From contig OX345638.1 in assembly GCA_947044365.1 (NCBI GenBank), positions 9,185,201-9,249,200 on the forward strand: a stretch of DNA of 64,000 bases, read 5' to 3'. The notes beneath the pieces are model-generated. The model did not search any database. It had not been told where the DNA came from and saw only the letters and a list, made by a program, of their open reading frames with translations. This DNA comes from Petrosia ficiformis (lineage: Eukaryota; Porifera; Demospongiae; Haplosclerida; Petrosiidae). Position 1 is the first letter of the stretch; every line of letters starts with the position of its first letter. Positions 1 to 12,500 of this stretch are shown one piece after another. A program made the position numbers and the translations under genes.

Positions 1-660
1 ATATCTGAATACTATCAGGCCCTTTTTCAAGCAAAGAGAGGAGAACTGCTTGTACTTATTGCTAATGTAAAACAGATTATTGAGGATAACAAAATCTCTT
101 TGGAAAAGTTTATATTTTTTTTGAGCCTCCACCCGGAACTCGAAGGTGCTGCAAGAGCTGCAAAATCACTTGAAGATGCAATAATGATTGTTCGTGATTA
201 CACATCACTGACTAACACATCATATCTTCAGGCTGTTGCCAAAAATTTCAAGCTTCAAGAAGCAATCGATCTCATCAAGGAATTTGATGACTCAATTGAT
301 ATGTTTTGTAAAAGAATCCCAACAGAACATTCATATGGTCAGGATTTTATGGCACAGTCAAGCAAGCATTTTCACGAATTAGAAGAAGTAAAGTTCGTTT
401 TGGAATGGGATGGTGATAAAACGACACTGAGTGATATACAAAGTTTACTCAGAAAAGCTTTTCATGATAATGCTAGACATGTAATGGTGAAGGTGGTGAA
501 CGAAGGGAACTCCATTATCGTGATCTGCTATGCTCCCAATCATCTTCATGAAGAGCTGATAAAACTAGTAAACGATAATGAAGAGGAATTGAGAAACGAG
601 AAAGTACTTTCTGTTACCATTGGAGGGTTTTTAATCATCAAGAGAAAAACAGAAGACAAG
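1..660 (+). CDS. Gene A exon: N-terminal helical domain plus first alpha/beta module (partial)
   Basis: The frame is open from base 1 (reading [10 protein letters not shown]) and ends in TEDK just before a GT at 661. The first about 120 residues are helical ([45 protein letters not shown]). The rest is an alpha/beta segment with the strand-like runs [19 protein letters not shown] and [13 protein letters not shown]. Exon 36065-36751 of gene B is its paralogue, and there the exon starts just upstream with an AG acceptor, so the left end here is cut by the window. I cannot name a family. The strand pattern resembles the second module in exon 1700-2544, which suggests an internal domain duplication. 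Confidence 0.75.
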
Positions 661-3600
661 GTTAGAGTTTTTAGTGCTCATGGAGTTAATAATTGTATGG
701 ATTATAACACAGTGTGTTGACCCAGTAGTTCACATGTATATAACTAACAAGTAATGAGACAAGTGTCACTTATTATATCTTTTGCTCTGTAAGCTATTTC
801 TGCTTCTGGTTTTGTAGTTGTTTTTAATTAATGAATGCTGTTTAGCTCAAATAAGATGAATAAAAATCAAAGTTAAAAATTTTGTAGTTGTGTGTAGAGC
901 TGGGCAATAGTGAAATTTTGAACCACCACTAGTGAATACTTAAATGACAATGAATACTATCATGATAGTGAAACTAAATTATCATGTATCAAAATTCATG
1001 TTTGCAGCTGAACTGCGAACAATGGCAAAGGTGTATCCCATGAATTTTGAGACTAAACTGTATTATACTATAGGCTGTAACATTCTCTTTGGTGCTGTAG
1101 AATATGGTACATAATATTTCATTTTGCCATTAATTGACCAAGAGTGTCCTCAACTACATATACTGTGACACAAATATAATATTGTCCAGTTTGAACACAT
1201 GGGAAAGCAATCATAAGGGTGGTGCGGGAAACCATAGAACAATGCTCTCCAAAGTTTGATAAAGCACACTTGATTATTATGACTAAAATAATATTTTTTC
1301 ATGTAGTTAAACCAACAGGAATATATGAAAGAGAAGCCATTTTGCCAAAGCGTCTCTATGGAAGAACAAGGTGATAAATATTTGCTACTATTTTGTTAAA
1401 GTTTTTGTGTCCTGGTAGCGTGTATAAACATTGAGTATATACACATATGGGTGGCACTGTATATTGCATGTGAAGCAACCCAACATCAAGGTGCAGCCAG
1501 GTGACAAAATGTGTTGCCCATATGAAATACTCATGGACATGCAAGGGATGCTTGGTTGTGAAATATTAGCTGTATGTCCCTCATTAGCTTGTGGTATTTC
1601 ACTAATTTAGCATATAGAATTGATCTAAGAAATGAGCTTCTACTTTTCTTACCTACAGAGTTGATGAGAATGTTTATTTTCCTCCTGTTTGTTCTGTAGA
1701 TACTGACACTGAAGAAGATGAGAAACACGACTGGAGGCAGAAAAGGGAATATTTGCAAATGAGAAAACGATACGATCCAAATTTCATTCTACTACAGCGA
1801 GACTCTCCGAGATTATCTACTCTATTAAAATCGAATCATGATGTTGATACTACGTTACTAGCACAAACAGAGGAAGTCGTAGAGGTGTTTAGTACTTGTT
1901 ATTTGTTAACAATGGAAAATCTTTACCGAGAAATCAATGGATATTGGTATGATCGACAGAGACGGATACCAACAGTGATCGATGACGTAGTCAGATTGTT
2001 GCAAAAGGAGCTAGGGCTTCCTGTACCACAAGAGATCGCAGGTGTTGATGATTTGAATCATTATTTCAAGAGTATATGTGTGTCTTGGTTCAATTTTGAA
2101 CCAATCGCTCTAGTCTCCAATCTATTTTTGAATCCCTTTTATCCAGAGCTACATAAAAAGTGGATCGAATACTACCATCTTTTTCATGAGTATTGTTATC
2201 AACGTAATTTGAAGGACTGCAAGGGAATCTTGTTTAACAATGAGAATGACAATATTTTTATATTACGAGTAGATGAAACATACTGTGATATTACTCTCTC
2301 ACATATTTCCTGCCTGCGTGATTCCCTCTGTAACGTGTTAGATTGTAACAAATTATCAGTCCATCCACTTTGTATTTTACCAGGTTCTCTTCTCTTAGTA
2401 TTCTGTTACTGTGCTGATGACTACCTCAGCAAGTTTGAGTTAACAAGGGAACAGCTGACTTGCCTTGCAGATTTAAAGATTTGCAAAGTACTAAGTTTCA
2501 GAGATATTGAAAATCGTTTTGTATATTCCAATATACAGAATACGGTATGTTTGTATTTTGATGTTAGTGGACATATGATTATAGTTACATTTTTGTTTCT
2601 TAGATTGCACCACACATAAAGGGAGCAATAGAGAGTGAACCTACTCCACAAGGTGATAATATATATGAATGGTATAGTTGACAACTAGTTTCCAAAGTTT
2701 ACCATTTTCTCCTATACTGTAAACCCAGAAAAGTCACATTTAGTGTTTTAGCTATAATTCACACTTTAGCATCCATTATAATGTTAGCGTTGTTTTAGTA
2801 AACTATAACTATAACTAAAACCCCTTTTAGTAAGGGTCTTGATTTTAGTCAACTAAACTATAATTAAATTACAAGTCTACTGTAAGAACTATAACTAAAT
2901 GAAAGTTGGACAATAATGAGCACTCTTAGTTAGTAAGCCTAATATTACCTTAGTTATTTTAGTTAATTAAACTATAACTAAACTAAAATTATGCAAAACT
3001 CTTCATATTATAACTATGACTAAAAGTGGTCATCACTGTCAGACTAATACAACACTAATTAATGTTAATGTTTTTGATATTAAGACATATGAACAACATT
3101 GTCATGCCAGGATTTGATCCTGGACCATCACAATGAGAGACAAACACTTTAACCACAAAACTGTCATGATGTTTCACATAAACACTCATATTACCAAATC
3201 ATTATATGTGAACTAATAGCTATAATAATTAACAGCTATTTAATGTAATGTAATCTCACAATTACTAACATAGTTAATGTCCAGCTAACATTTCTGGGTT
3301 TATGATAAATGTAATCACAAAATTGAATTTAATATTCTATTTAAACAAACAAGTTATCATCTTATAATTATATTTTATTATACAGAGCTTTTACAAATAC
3401 TGGAGAATGCCCAAAAGAAAGGATTCGTCAGTGTGAAGTGGACGAGCTTTGCACTCTTTGGCGCATCAGGAGTTGGCAAGACGTCCTTGTTAAATCTGTT
3501 ATTGAGAAAGAAACCAGTAACTGAACATCATAGCACTCCTGTTGCTAAAGCTCCTGAGGTACGTTTGGTTAGTAAAGAGAAACATGATGATGAAGGCCAG

Positions 3601-6459
3601 GTTATCATGTCTGATGAAAGCTGCTTTTGGATATCAGCAGATCCCGAGACCATGAAAATCAAGTTCCTTCAGGCCATAAAGTACAGTGTTCGAACTCAAA
3701 ATGATGAAACTGAACCTCAAGAATTACAAGAATCGAATGAAGATCAAGTGAAGAGTACCTCACAAGAAGAAATAGAATCTGTAGAACAGACACCACTCAC
3801 ATCACAAGTGACACCAAAGAAGAAGCCTCGTGATTCTCTACCCACTGACCATTCTCAAAATAAAGAACAGCTACAATCAATGTCTGGAGTACAAGAGTCC
3901 AAAGTGAAACGATTACCCACATCACAAGTGACACCAAAAAAGAAACCTCACAAGTCTCTGTCTACTGACTATTCTCCAGATAAGGAACACTTACAATCAA
4001 TTTCTGAATTAAAGGAGTCCAAAGAGCAGCCATTGCTCACATCGCTAGCAATGCCAAAGAAGAAGCCTCTCGACTCCCTCCCTACTCAAGATAAAGATCA
4101 GCTACAATTGATGCAAGCGTCTAAAAAGATGCCATCGCTCACATCACTAGCAACACCAAAGAAGAAGCCTCTCGACTCTCTGCCTACTGACCAATCTCAA
4201 GATAAAGAACAGCTACAATTTATGCAAGCATCCAAAAAGAAGCCATTACTCACATCACAAATGACAGCGAAGAAGAAACCTCATGAGTCTTTCCCTACTG
4301 ACTATTCTCCAGATAAGGAACAGCTGCAATTGATGTCTGGAGTACAAGAGTCCAAAGAGAAGCCATTAACCATACCACAAGAGATGCCAAAGAAGAAGCC
4401 ATCAGAATCTTTATCTACTGATACTTCTACTGTAAATGAAGAACTTCTTCAGTTGATTACTGAAGTAAAGAAATCTGATGAGTTGTATAATACTCATATG
4501 ATGTATGGTGTTGACTTGGGAGGTCAGGCTGCTTTCCTAGATATTGCTCCAGCACTACTTCGTTATCATTCTCTCAATATGGTTCTTTTTAGGCTTGATG
4601 AAAAGCTTGATGATGCTGCAAATTTCTTCTATTCAGTGCATGGGAGAAAAGTTGGTGAAGGTGAGAAAAGACAAATGAGCACTATGCAGCTTACAAAGAG
4701 CTTTTTTCGTTGCAAGTCTCAGCTTTGTCCTCCTTCCTTAAATCGATTAGAAAAATATGGAAGGCCATACTTTATAGTCATTGGTACTTGCTATGATGAA
4801 TATGAAAGGCTTCTAGAAAGTAATGAACTTAAAGAGAGCCTTGATGAGAAGAATGAGCGTCTTCATAGTGAGCTTAAGAATTATGAAGATGTCAGACGTG
4901 ATTACATCAAAGGTAAAGATATAATCTTCCCAGTTAACAATATGGGTAGAGGTAGAAATGAAGAAGAGATTGCTGAAAGAATCCGACGTATTACTGGTCG
5001 ATCTTACATTAGAGCTGAAGTTCCTGCACGATGGTTCTTCTTCCAGGTAGAGCTAAAATCCAAAACAAAAGGTCGAAGAATGATAAGCCTTGATGAATGT
5101 GTTGAGATTGGAAAGTCAGTTGGTATGCAACGTAAGGAGGTACTGGCTGCTTTGTGGTACTTCCATAATCTGTCCATTTATCTCCACTTCCCTGGTATTC
5201 TATCTCATGTGGTGTTTCTTGATCCACAAGTGCTATTTGATATGCTGTCTCAGATAATTGCCATTTCGTATGGAGATGATCGCTATGACGATGCCACAAT
5301 TAGGAGCCTTAAAACAAAAGGAATCTTCAAACGAGAGTTACTAGACACCATGGAATTCGAGGAGGATGTTTTCTCTTGTAATGATTTCCTAAAGCTGATG
5401 GAAGGGTTACTAATCATATCACAGATCCCAAATGACACAAGATATCTATATTTCAGATCACCCATTCCAAGATATTTCATTCCATGTGTCCTGGATATAA
5501 TCGATGATCCATTTGAAGATAGTAGTGATGCTATTGAGCCTCTATATCTAACATGGGATGGTGAATTGATTCCTAATGGTCTCTTCACATCACTTGTAGT
5601 CTTTCTCATGGGGCATGTTTCTCCAACTCAATTTCAGTTGGTTAATGATGTTTATCGTAATAAAGTTGTCCTGAGGTGTCAATATTTTGGTGGTGATCTA
5701 CATTTACTAGATCAGGTCAAATCATTAACTATACGCTACTTCGGTCCATCTCGTAACTGCTTCAATATCCGTCGTATGATTCATCAAGGTATAGAATCAA
5801 TTGTCCACAGGTTTGGCTGGACTGATTCTCTGGCTTCTACACAGGAAGAGTTTAGATGTAAAATAGAAGGATGTACGAATTCCTCATTCCATCTTTGCCA
5901 TCTAATTAGTGAACATGAGGAAATGCTGTGCTGTGATGTAAGCAATGTTAAATGCTCAGCTGATAAGACCAGACATCTCTCATGGTTTCATGAAGGTATG
6001 ATGTTATATTTTGTGTTGTGTCCACCTCTCATCCAGAGTGTACATGTTAGTATATGATGTTATATTGATGTATCCAAATACTAATTATATTGTTTCACCA
6101 AGTGTAAAATGTTGTGTAATATATTATAATTGTAAGTATAGCTATATTTCTGCTGTTTGTTTTATAATCTGTTACAACTACTCAATCATAATTCAACATA
6201 TCTGTTATCTTATTAATGTTGTATCAGAGAATACGGTAGTACTGTCTATGTAGGGATGGCACGAAAAGAAAATGGCCGCCCATACATTTCAATTGCAAGT
6301 GATGAGCTAAAATCCATGGTAATATATACATATAAGCTTTAATACACACATACCTAGTCATATCGAGTGTTTTTATGACTACCAACGCCGTCTAGATGGC
6401 CAAAGATTGTGGTTAAGGTAGAGAACTGCTGAGTGGCAAAACTGGCAAAATCTGCTTCA

Positions 6460-6502
<43 letters not shown>

Positions 6503-9500
6503 TTCCAGACTAATCATTTTTTTTTTGTTGAACTGTCACAATGATTCTATTTGTAAAATTCTGGTCTACAAGTATCAAGATGATATCTTCAGATGCTTCG
6601 AAAAGAAGACAGTCTCAACGACGGCGAAGATTTGATCTCAAATTGGACACTATGTTTATAAGTGTATTCATTAATTTAGCCCGTGGAATTAATTGCTCTT
6701 GCACATCTGTGTCCTCAGAACATGAAAGCTGTTTACTGAAATTGCGTGCTACGTTGGAATTGTAAGAATAGTAATAAAGTTTGTGAACAAATTCATTGTT
6801 AAAATAATAAGCATAATATTAAAAGCATGGTATACTGATAGTATAATATTATATACTATGATAAGCACTGGAATGCCGAATGATTGACACAGAGACTAGC
6901 ATTACTTCTTGTGGCAAAGCTGTAAGTGAAATATAAAACAAGCAGTGTCATCTGTAAGTGAAAAAGAATGATAATCAATTCATAAATAATGGATATAATT
7001 ATACAAAAGTCTGACCTTCAATGATGATGAAGCCTCACAGCAATCTACATAAAATATTCACAAATTGTCTACCATTCAGAAAAAACAAGAATAATCAATA
7101 AAAATGTAGAAAGATGTAGAGACATCAAAACCCAAAAAGCATGCCAACAAGGTTGGGAGGTTAACCTAAAATTAAACAAACCACTTCCATTTAATCATAC
7201 ATAAGTACAGCTCTTTTTATTTTGCTTTATAGAGGGTGTAAGTACTTATGTAGGGTTATATGGAAGTGGGTTGTTTAATTCTCCCAATGATCTTTTTTTA
7301 TTAGCTCTTTTGTGAGATTGCTTTGTAGTTTTGACTTTTTCAATTCTTTCTCTTTAAATTTCCAATTTCTTTGACAAATGATAGAATTAAGTATGAGTAA
7401 GAAATGTGCTTGAGTGACTGGAACATCTACTGGAAGATCCACAGATTGCTCGTTATGTTAATCACTATAATTATACTAGTGTAGAGTATGACACTCTAGA
7501 ATGACTCATCATTACAACTTTACACTTATATAGACTGACACAAATATTAACACATTCCTTTGAAAACTTATAATATATTACTAAATAGAATTTCAGTTTG
7601 TTCTCCAGTATAATAACATGTAACATACTATATCATCTTTTATAATTATTTAGAGTTACAATCATCAAAAATACTCACAAAAGAGGAACAGGATAAACTA
7701 GTATGTATTATGTTATGTGATAATAATTATATATCTATATTCATATATTACTATAGGATAATGATCTGTATGAAGCAGTGAAGAAGCAACATGTATTTGA
7801 TAGTAAAATGTTGTTAAACAAGGGTGCTAATCCTAATAAGAAACATGGTCGTCTTTGGGTGAGTTATCATATCCACACACAGTAATATATTCTATAGTAC
7901 ATGTAGGAGCTAATTCTAACTCTTGTGATATATATGTTAGTGATGAGTGATATGATATCAAGATACTCAATACTTCAATACCACATCTGAAACTTCTGGT
8001 ATTGAGTAATGTCCAAGTATTGATAGTGATACTGATACAGGTCTATAACACCTAGCTCTATGTTATACCATTTTAAACAGAATTTACATGAAATCTGAAG
8101 CTAATATGAACACATGTAATATGTGTAATATAAAATATCAGTATTATACTCAATACCATCAATACTGATTAACAAACTACTTGATATTGTATTGAAATGA
8201 ATATTTGTAGTATCACATTATGTGTATGTGATGAAATAAGGGAATAATAAATATATTATAATTTATATATTGATTATATAATTAATTACATAGCTAATGT
8301 ATATCTGTAATATATATTTGTTATAATTATTATTAACTAATAACCTGCTATGATGTCATAACATTAATAACTACTTAACTAACTATTATTATTATTATCA
8401 TAAACACAAGATATTACAAGTATCTAATGATTGTTATTACTACAGTATTATCAAACACCTTTACATTACTCATCTAAGAGTGGTCATGTTGATATCATGA
8501 ATGCATTATTATCACATGGTGCTGATATTCATGTAAAGAATAGTGTAAGTAAATATTAAATAAATATTATGTATTATAATTTATGTATTGATTATATAAT
8601 TAATTACATAGCTAATGTATATCTGTAATATATATTTGTTATAATTATTATTAACTAATAACCTGTTATGATGTCATAACATTAATAACTACTTAATTAA
8701 CTATTATTATTATTATCATAAACACAAGATATTACAAGTATCTAATGATTGTTATTACTACAGTTTCATCAAACACCTTTACATTTGTCATCTCTCAACG
8801 GACATGCTGATATTGTGAAGGTGTTATTGTCTCATGGTGCTGATATTCATGTAAAGGATGGGGTAAGTAAATATTAAATAAATATTATGTATTATAATTT
8901 ATGTATCGATTATATAATTAATTATATAGCTAATGTATATCTGTAATATATATTTGTTATAATTATTATTAACTAATAACCTGTTATGATGTCATAATAT
9001 TAATAACTACTTAATTAACTATTATTATTATTATCATAAACACAAGATATTACAAGTATCTAATGATTGTTATTACTACAGGATGTACGAACACCTTTAC
9101 ATTACTCATCTCTCAACGGACATGCTGATATTGTGAAGGTGTTATTGTCTCATGGTGCTGACATTCATGTAAAGGATAGGGTAAGTAAATATTAAATAAA
9201 TATTATGTATTATAATTTATGTATTGATTATATAATTAATTACATAGCTAATGTATATCTGTAATATATATTTGTTATAACTATTATTAACTAATAACCT
9301 GTTATGATGTCATAACATTAATATCTACTTAATTAACTATTATTATTATTATCATAAACACAAAATATTACAAATATCTAATGATTGTTATTACTACAGA
9401 CTCAGCGAACACCTTTACATTTCTCATCTATGAGTGGTCATGTTGATATTGTGAAAGTGTTATTATCACATGGTGCTGATATTCATGTAAAGGATAGGGT

Positions 9501-12500
9501 AAGTAAATATTATGATTGGTTCATGTTTAGTTAATAATCTTAAATTATATTACAAATGATTATCATGCTATGATTATAATACAACATCATTCAGATGTCT
9601 CAAAATGAGATCATATATTTGATTAATAATTTCTTTTTTCTAATTCTTGTAAAAGCTTATAATAAATATTATAATAATCATTGATGAGTGTCCTAATGGT
9701 AATATAGGTTCCATTGTATAACTGATATTTGATAATTCATTATAATAGTATTAGTATCTTAAGATAACTATTGTTTGTGGAATCAAATATTAGATATATT
9801 CAATTTGGTGATATTAAATTATTCTGGGAAATTGCCTGCTCAGTGCCTCCGCACTGGCCCTTGTAAGTGATCTCTTCCTCAACAGCAGCCAGCCCTTTCG
9901 CATTGCGAAACCTTCCCCAGTCCTTTTTCTAACTCTAACTCTTTCAGAGTTCTCAAGAGAGTTCCTCGTGGATCTAGGGATTTGGCAGCTAGAAAGTTTG
10001 CATCTATTATTGATGAAGTGGTGCTCTTAAATAACCATACCTCTTGGAGTCGCCTTCTGAAGCTCGCCTCTCACTGTTTTCGACAACCAAGTAGAGGAGG
10101 GAAGCACTGGAAGTTAGCCAAGTTGGTTAACAAGCAAATCAGGGAGACACTGATTTCTTGGAAAATCTTCCTATGTGTAAGAAGACAAGGAAGAAGACAG
10201 GGAAGAAACGTGACCCTCTGGAATATTTGGCTGCCAGAGTGGCATGTAAATTGGAGGAGGCTGATTTCAAAGGGGCTGTAAGACTTGCCTGTTCGGATGA
10301 TACTATTGCTGCACACTCAAGTGATACATTGGATGCTCTTAGGGAGAAACACCCCGAGCCACATCCTGATTCTGTGTACATGCAACCACCACATCATGAA
10401 TCTTTCTGCTTTCCTATCACTGAGGGTACCATCATCCAGACGATTCGTTCGTTCCCTAATGACTCAGCAGGGGGGCCTGATCGCCTCAGACCCCAGCACC
10501 TGAAAGACCTTATTGGAGCCCCAGCGGGAGAAGGAGGAAATATTTTATTGAGAAGTCTCACTTCCTTGATTACCCTTATCCTTGGTGGAAATACACCTAA
10601 ATCAATTCGACCTTACTTTTTCGGAGCTTCCCTTGTAGCACTAAAGAAGAAAGACGATGGCATTCGTCCCATCGCTGTGGGATGCACTTTGAGGAGATTA
10701 GCAGCTAAGTGCGCCGGTCTGTTTGCAAAGCAATCCATTCCAGATCTCCTAGCCTCTAGGCAGTTAGGTTATGGTATAACTGGTGGCGTTGAAGCAGCTG
10801 TTCATGCAGCCCGCTGTTATCTCCAGAATCTTCAACAAGGTGAAGTGTTAGTCAAGGTAGATTTTAAGAATGCTTTTAATAGCATTCGTCGTGATAAAAT
10901 GTTATTAGCTGTTGAGGAACTTATTCCGGAGATCCTTCCCTTCGTTCATTCTGTTTATTGCTCTCCTTCTTTTTTGATGTGGGGTGAGGAAGTGATATAC
11001 TCATCAGAGGGTGTGCAGCAGGGTGATCCTTTAGGACCCCTTCTTTTTTGCTTAACTAACCATAAACTCTGTATGAAATTGAAATCTGAGTTTAACGTTT
11101 TTTATTTGGATGATGGGACTGTCGGCGGTTACTGTGATGATGTTGTACAGGATGTCAAGATGATCGAGGAGGGAGCAGGAGCTTTGGGTCTTCAACTCAA
11201 TAGGGGGAAGACGGAACTTACATGTATCTGTACTGATCCAGTCTCCAGGAAGGTGTTTTTATCTGCCTTTCCAGATGTAAAGTCTGTAGACCCTGAATGT
11301 GCTGTGCTTCTGGGTTCACCCATTGGAAATTCAAATTCTGTTGACGTTTTTATCAAAGAAAAGATCAACCTCTTGAAAGTGTTAGGTGACAGGCTTTGCC
11401 TCCTTCATGTTCAAGATTATTACGTAACTCTCTGGCGATCCCAAAGGTACTTCATTTACTTCGTACTGCTCCATGTTGCCTTTCATCCACTTTACAGGAT
11501 TTTGATCAACTCTTAAAGTCTCTCCTAGGCAAAATCTCTAATATTGATTTTCATGAAAATGAACCGGCGTGGTTGCAGGCCACTCTTCCTGTGAGTTATG
11601 GGGGTCTTGGAATCAGGTCGGTAGTCCATCTTGCACCGTCTGCCTTTTTGGCTTCAGCTGATGGTTCTGCTAATCTGGTGAAACAACTCCTTCCATTACG
11701 TTTTCATAATTGCCTGCACCCAGACTTTGAATTGGCCCTCTCTTACTGGCGTGAAGGCCTCGACCATATAGATGCCACCATTCCTGACTCACCTTTACAG
11801 AAGAAATGGGATGCTCCAAGAATCCAAGCCAGGTTTGATCATTTGTTGTCTCATACGTCAGACCCAAAAGCCAGAGCTCGTCTCCTTGCTGTTTCGACAA
11901 AAGAGTCAGGTGCTTGGATTAATGCCCTACCAGTTTCATCATTGGGGCTCCGCATGTCTAATGACACTGTCCGGATCGCCATCGGTCTCAGGTTGGGTGG
12001 TTCTTTGTGTCAGCCCCATAAGTGTTTCCACTGTGGCTCGGACGTAGACCAACAAGCCACTCATGGTTTAAGTTGTAGATGGAGCCAAGGGAGACACTCT
12101 CGACATGGTGAGATTAATAACATTATCCATCGTGCTCTAATATCAGCGAAGATTCCGTCACGTTTGGAACCATCTGGTCTTTCCAGATGAGATAACAAAA
12201 GACCTGATGGTATGACAATCGTTCCGTGGTCTTGCGGAAAATCACTGGTGTGGGATGCCACTTGCCACGACACTTTTGCTCCTTCCTACCTTTCAACTGC
12301 TGTTTTAAAACCAAAAGCAATTGCTGAACAAGCTGAAAATCAAAAAATGTCTACATACTCTAATTTGAATTCTCTTTACCTTTTCTATCCGGTGGCAGTT
12401 GAAACTTGTGGGGCTTTCGGCCCTTTATCGATGCAGTTCATCAGAGAGCTTGGTCATCGACTAAAATTGGTTACGAATGAGCCCCGATCTTTGCAGTTCC

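Larger units (their letters stand above)
8545..9399. repeat. Tandem 318-bp exon-plus-intron units of the ankyrin array
   Basis: Three successive introns of 219 bp that are nearly identical, each starting GTAAGTAAATATTAAATAAA and ending ATGATTGTTATTACTACAG. With the 99-bp exons the period is exactly 318 bp. The same unit recurs at 16411-16728, 43463-43780 and 44623-44940. Confidence 0.85.

Noticed and set aside
5009..5609. Minus-strand frames inside the GTPase exon
   Set aside because: Shadows of the plus-strand exon; the same shadows recur in gene B because the DNA is duplicated.
6541..6765. 74-codon Arg/Ser-rich frame in the gene A intron
   Set aside because: No domain and no homologue in gene B; possibly part of an unrecognised repeat.
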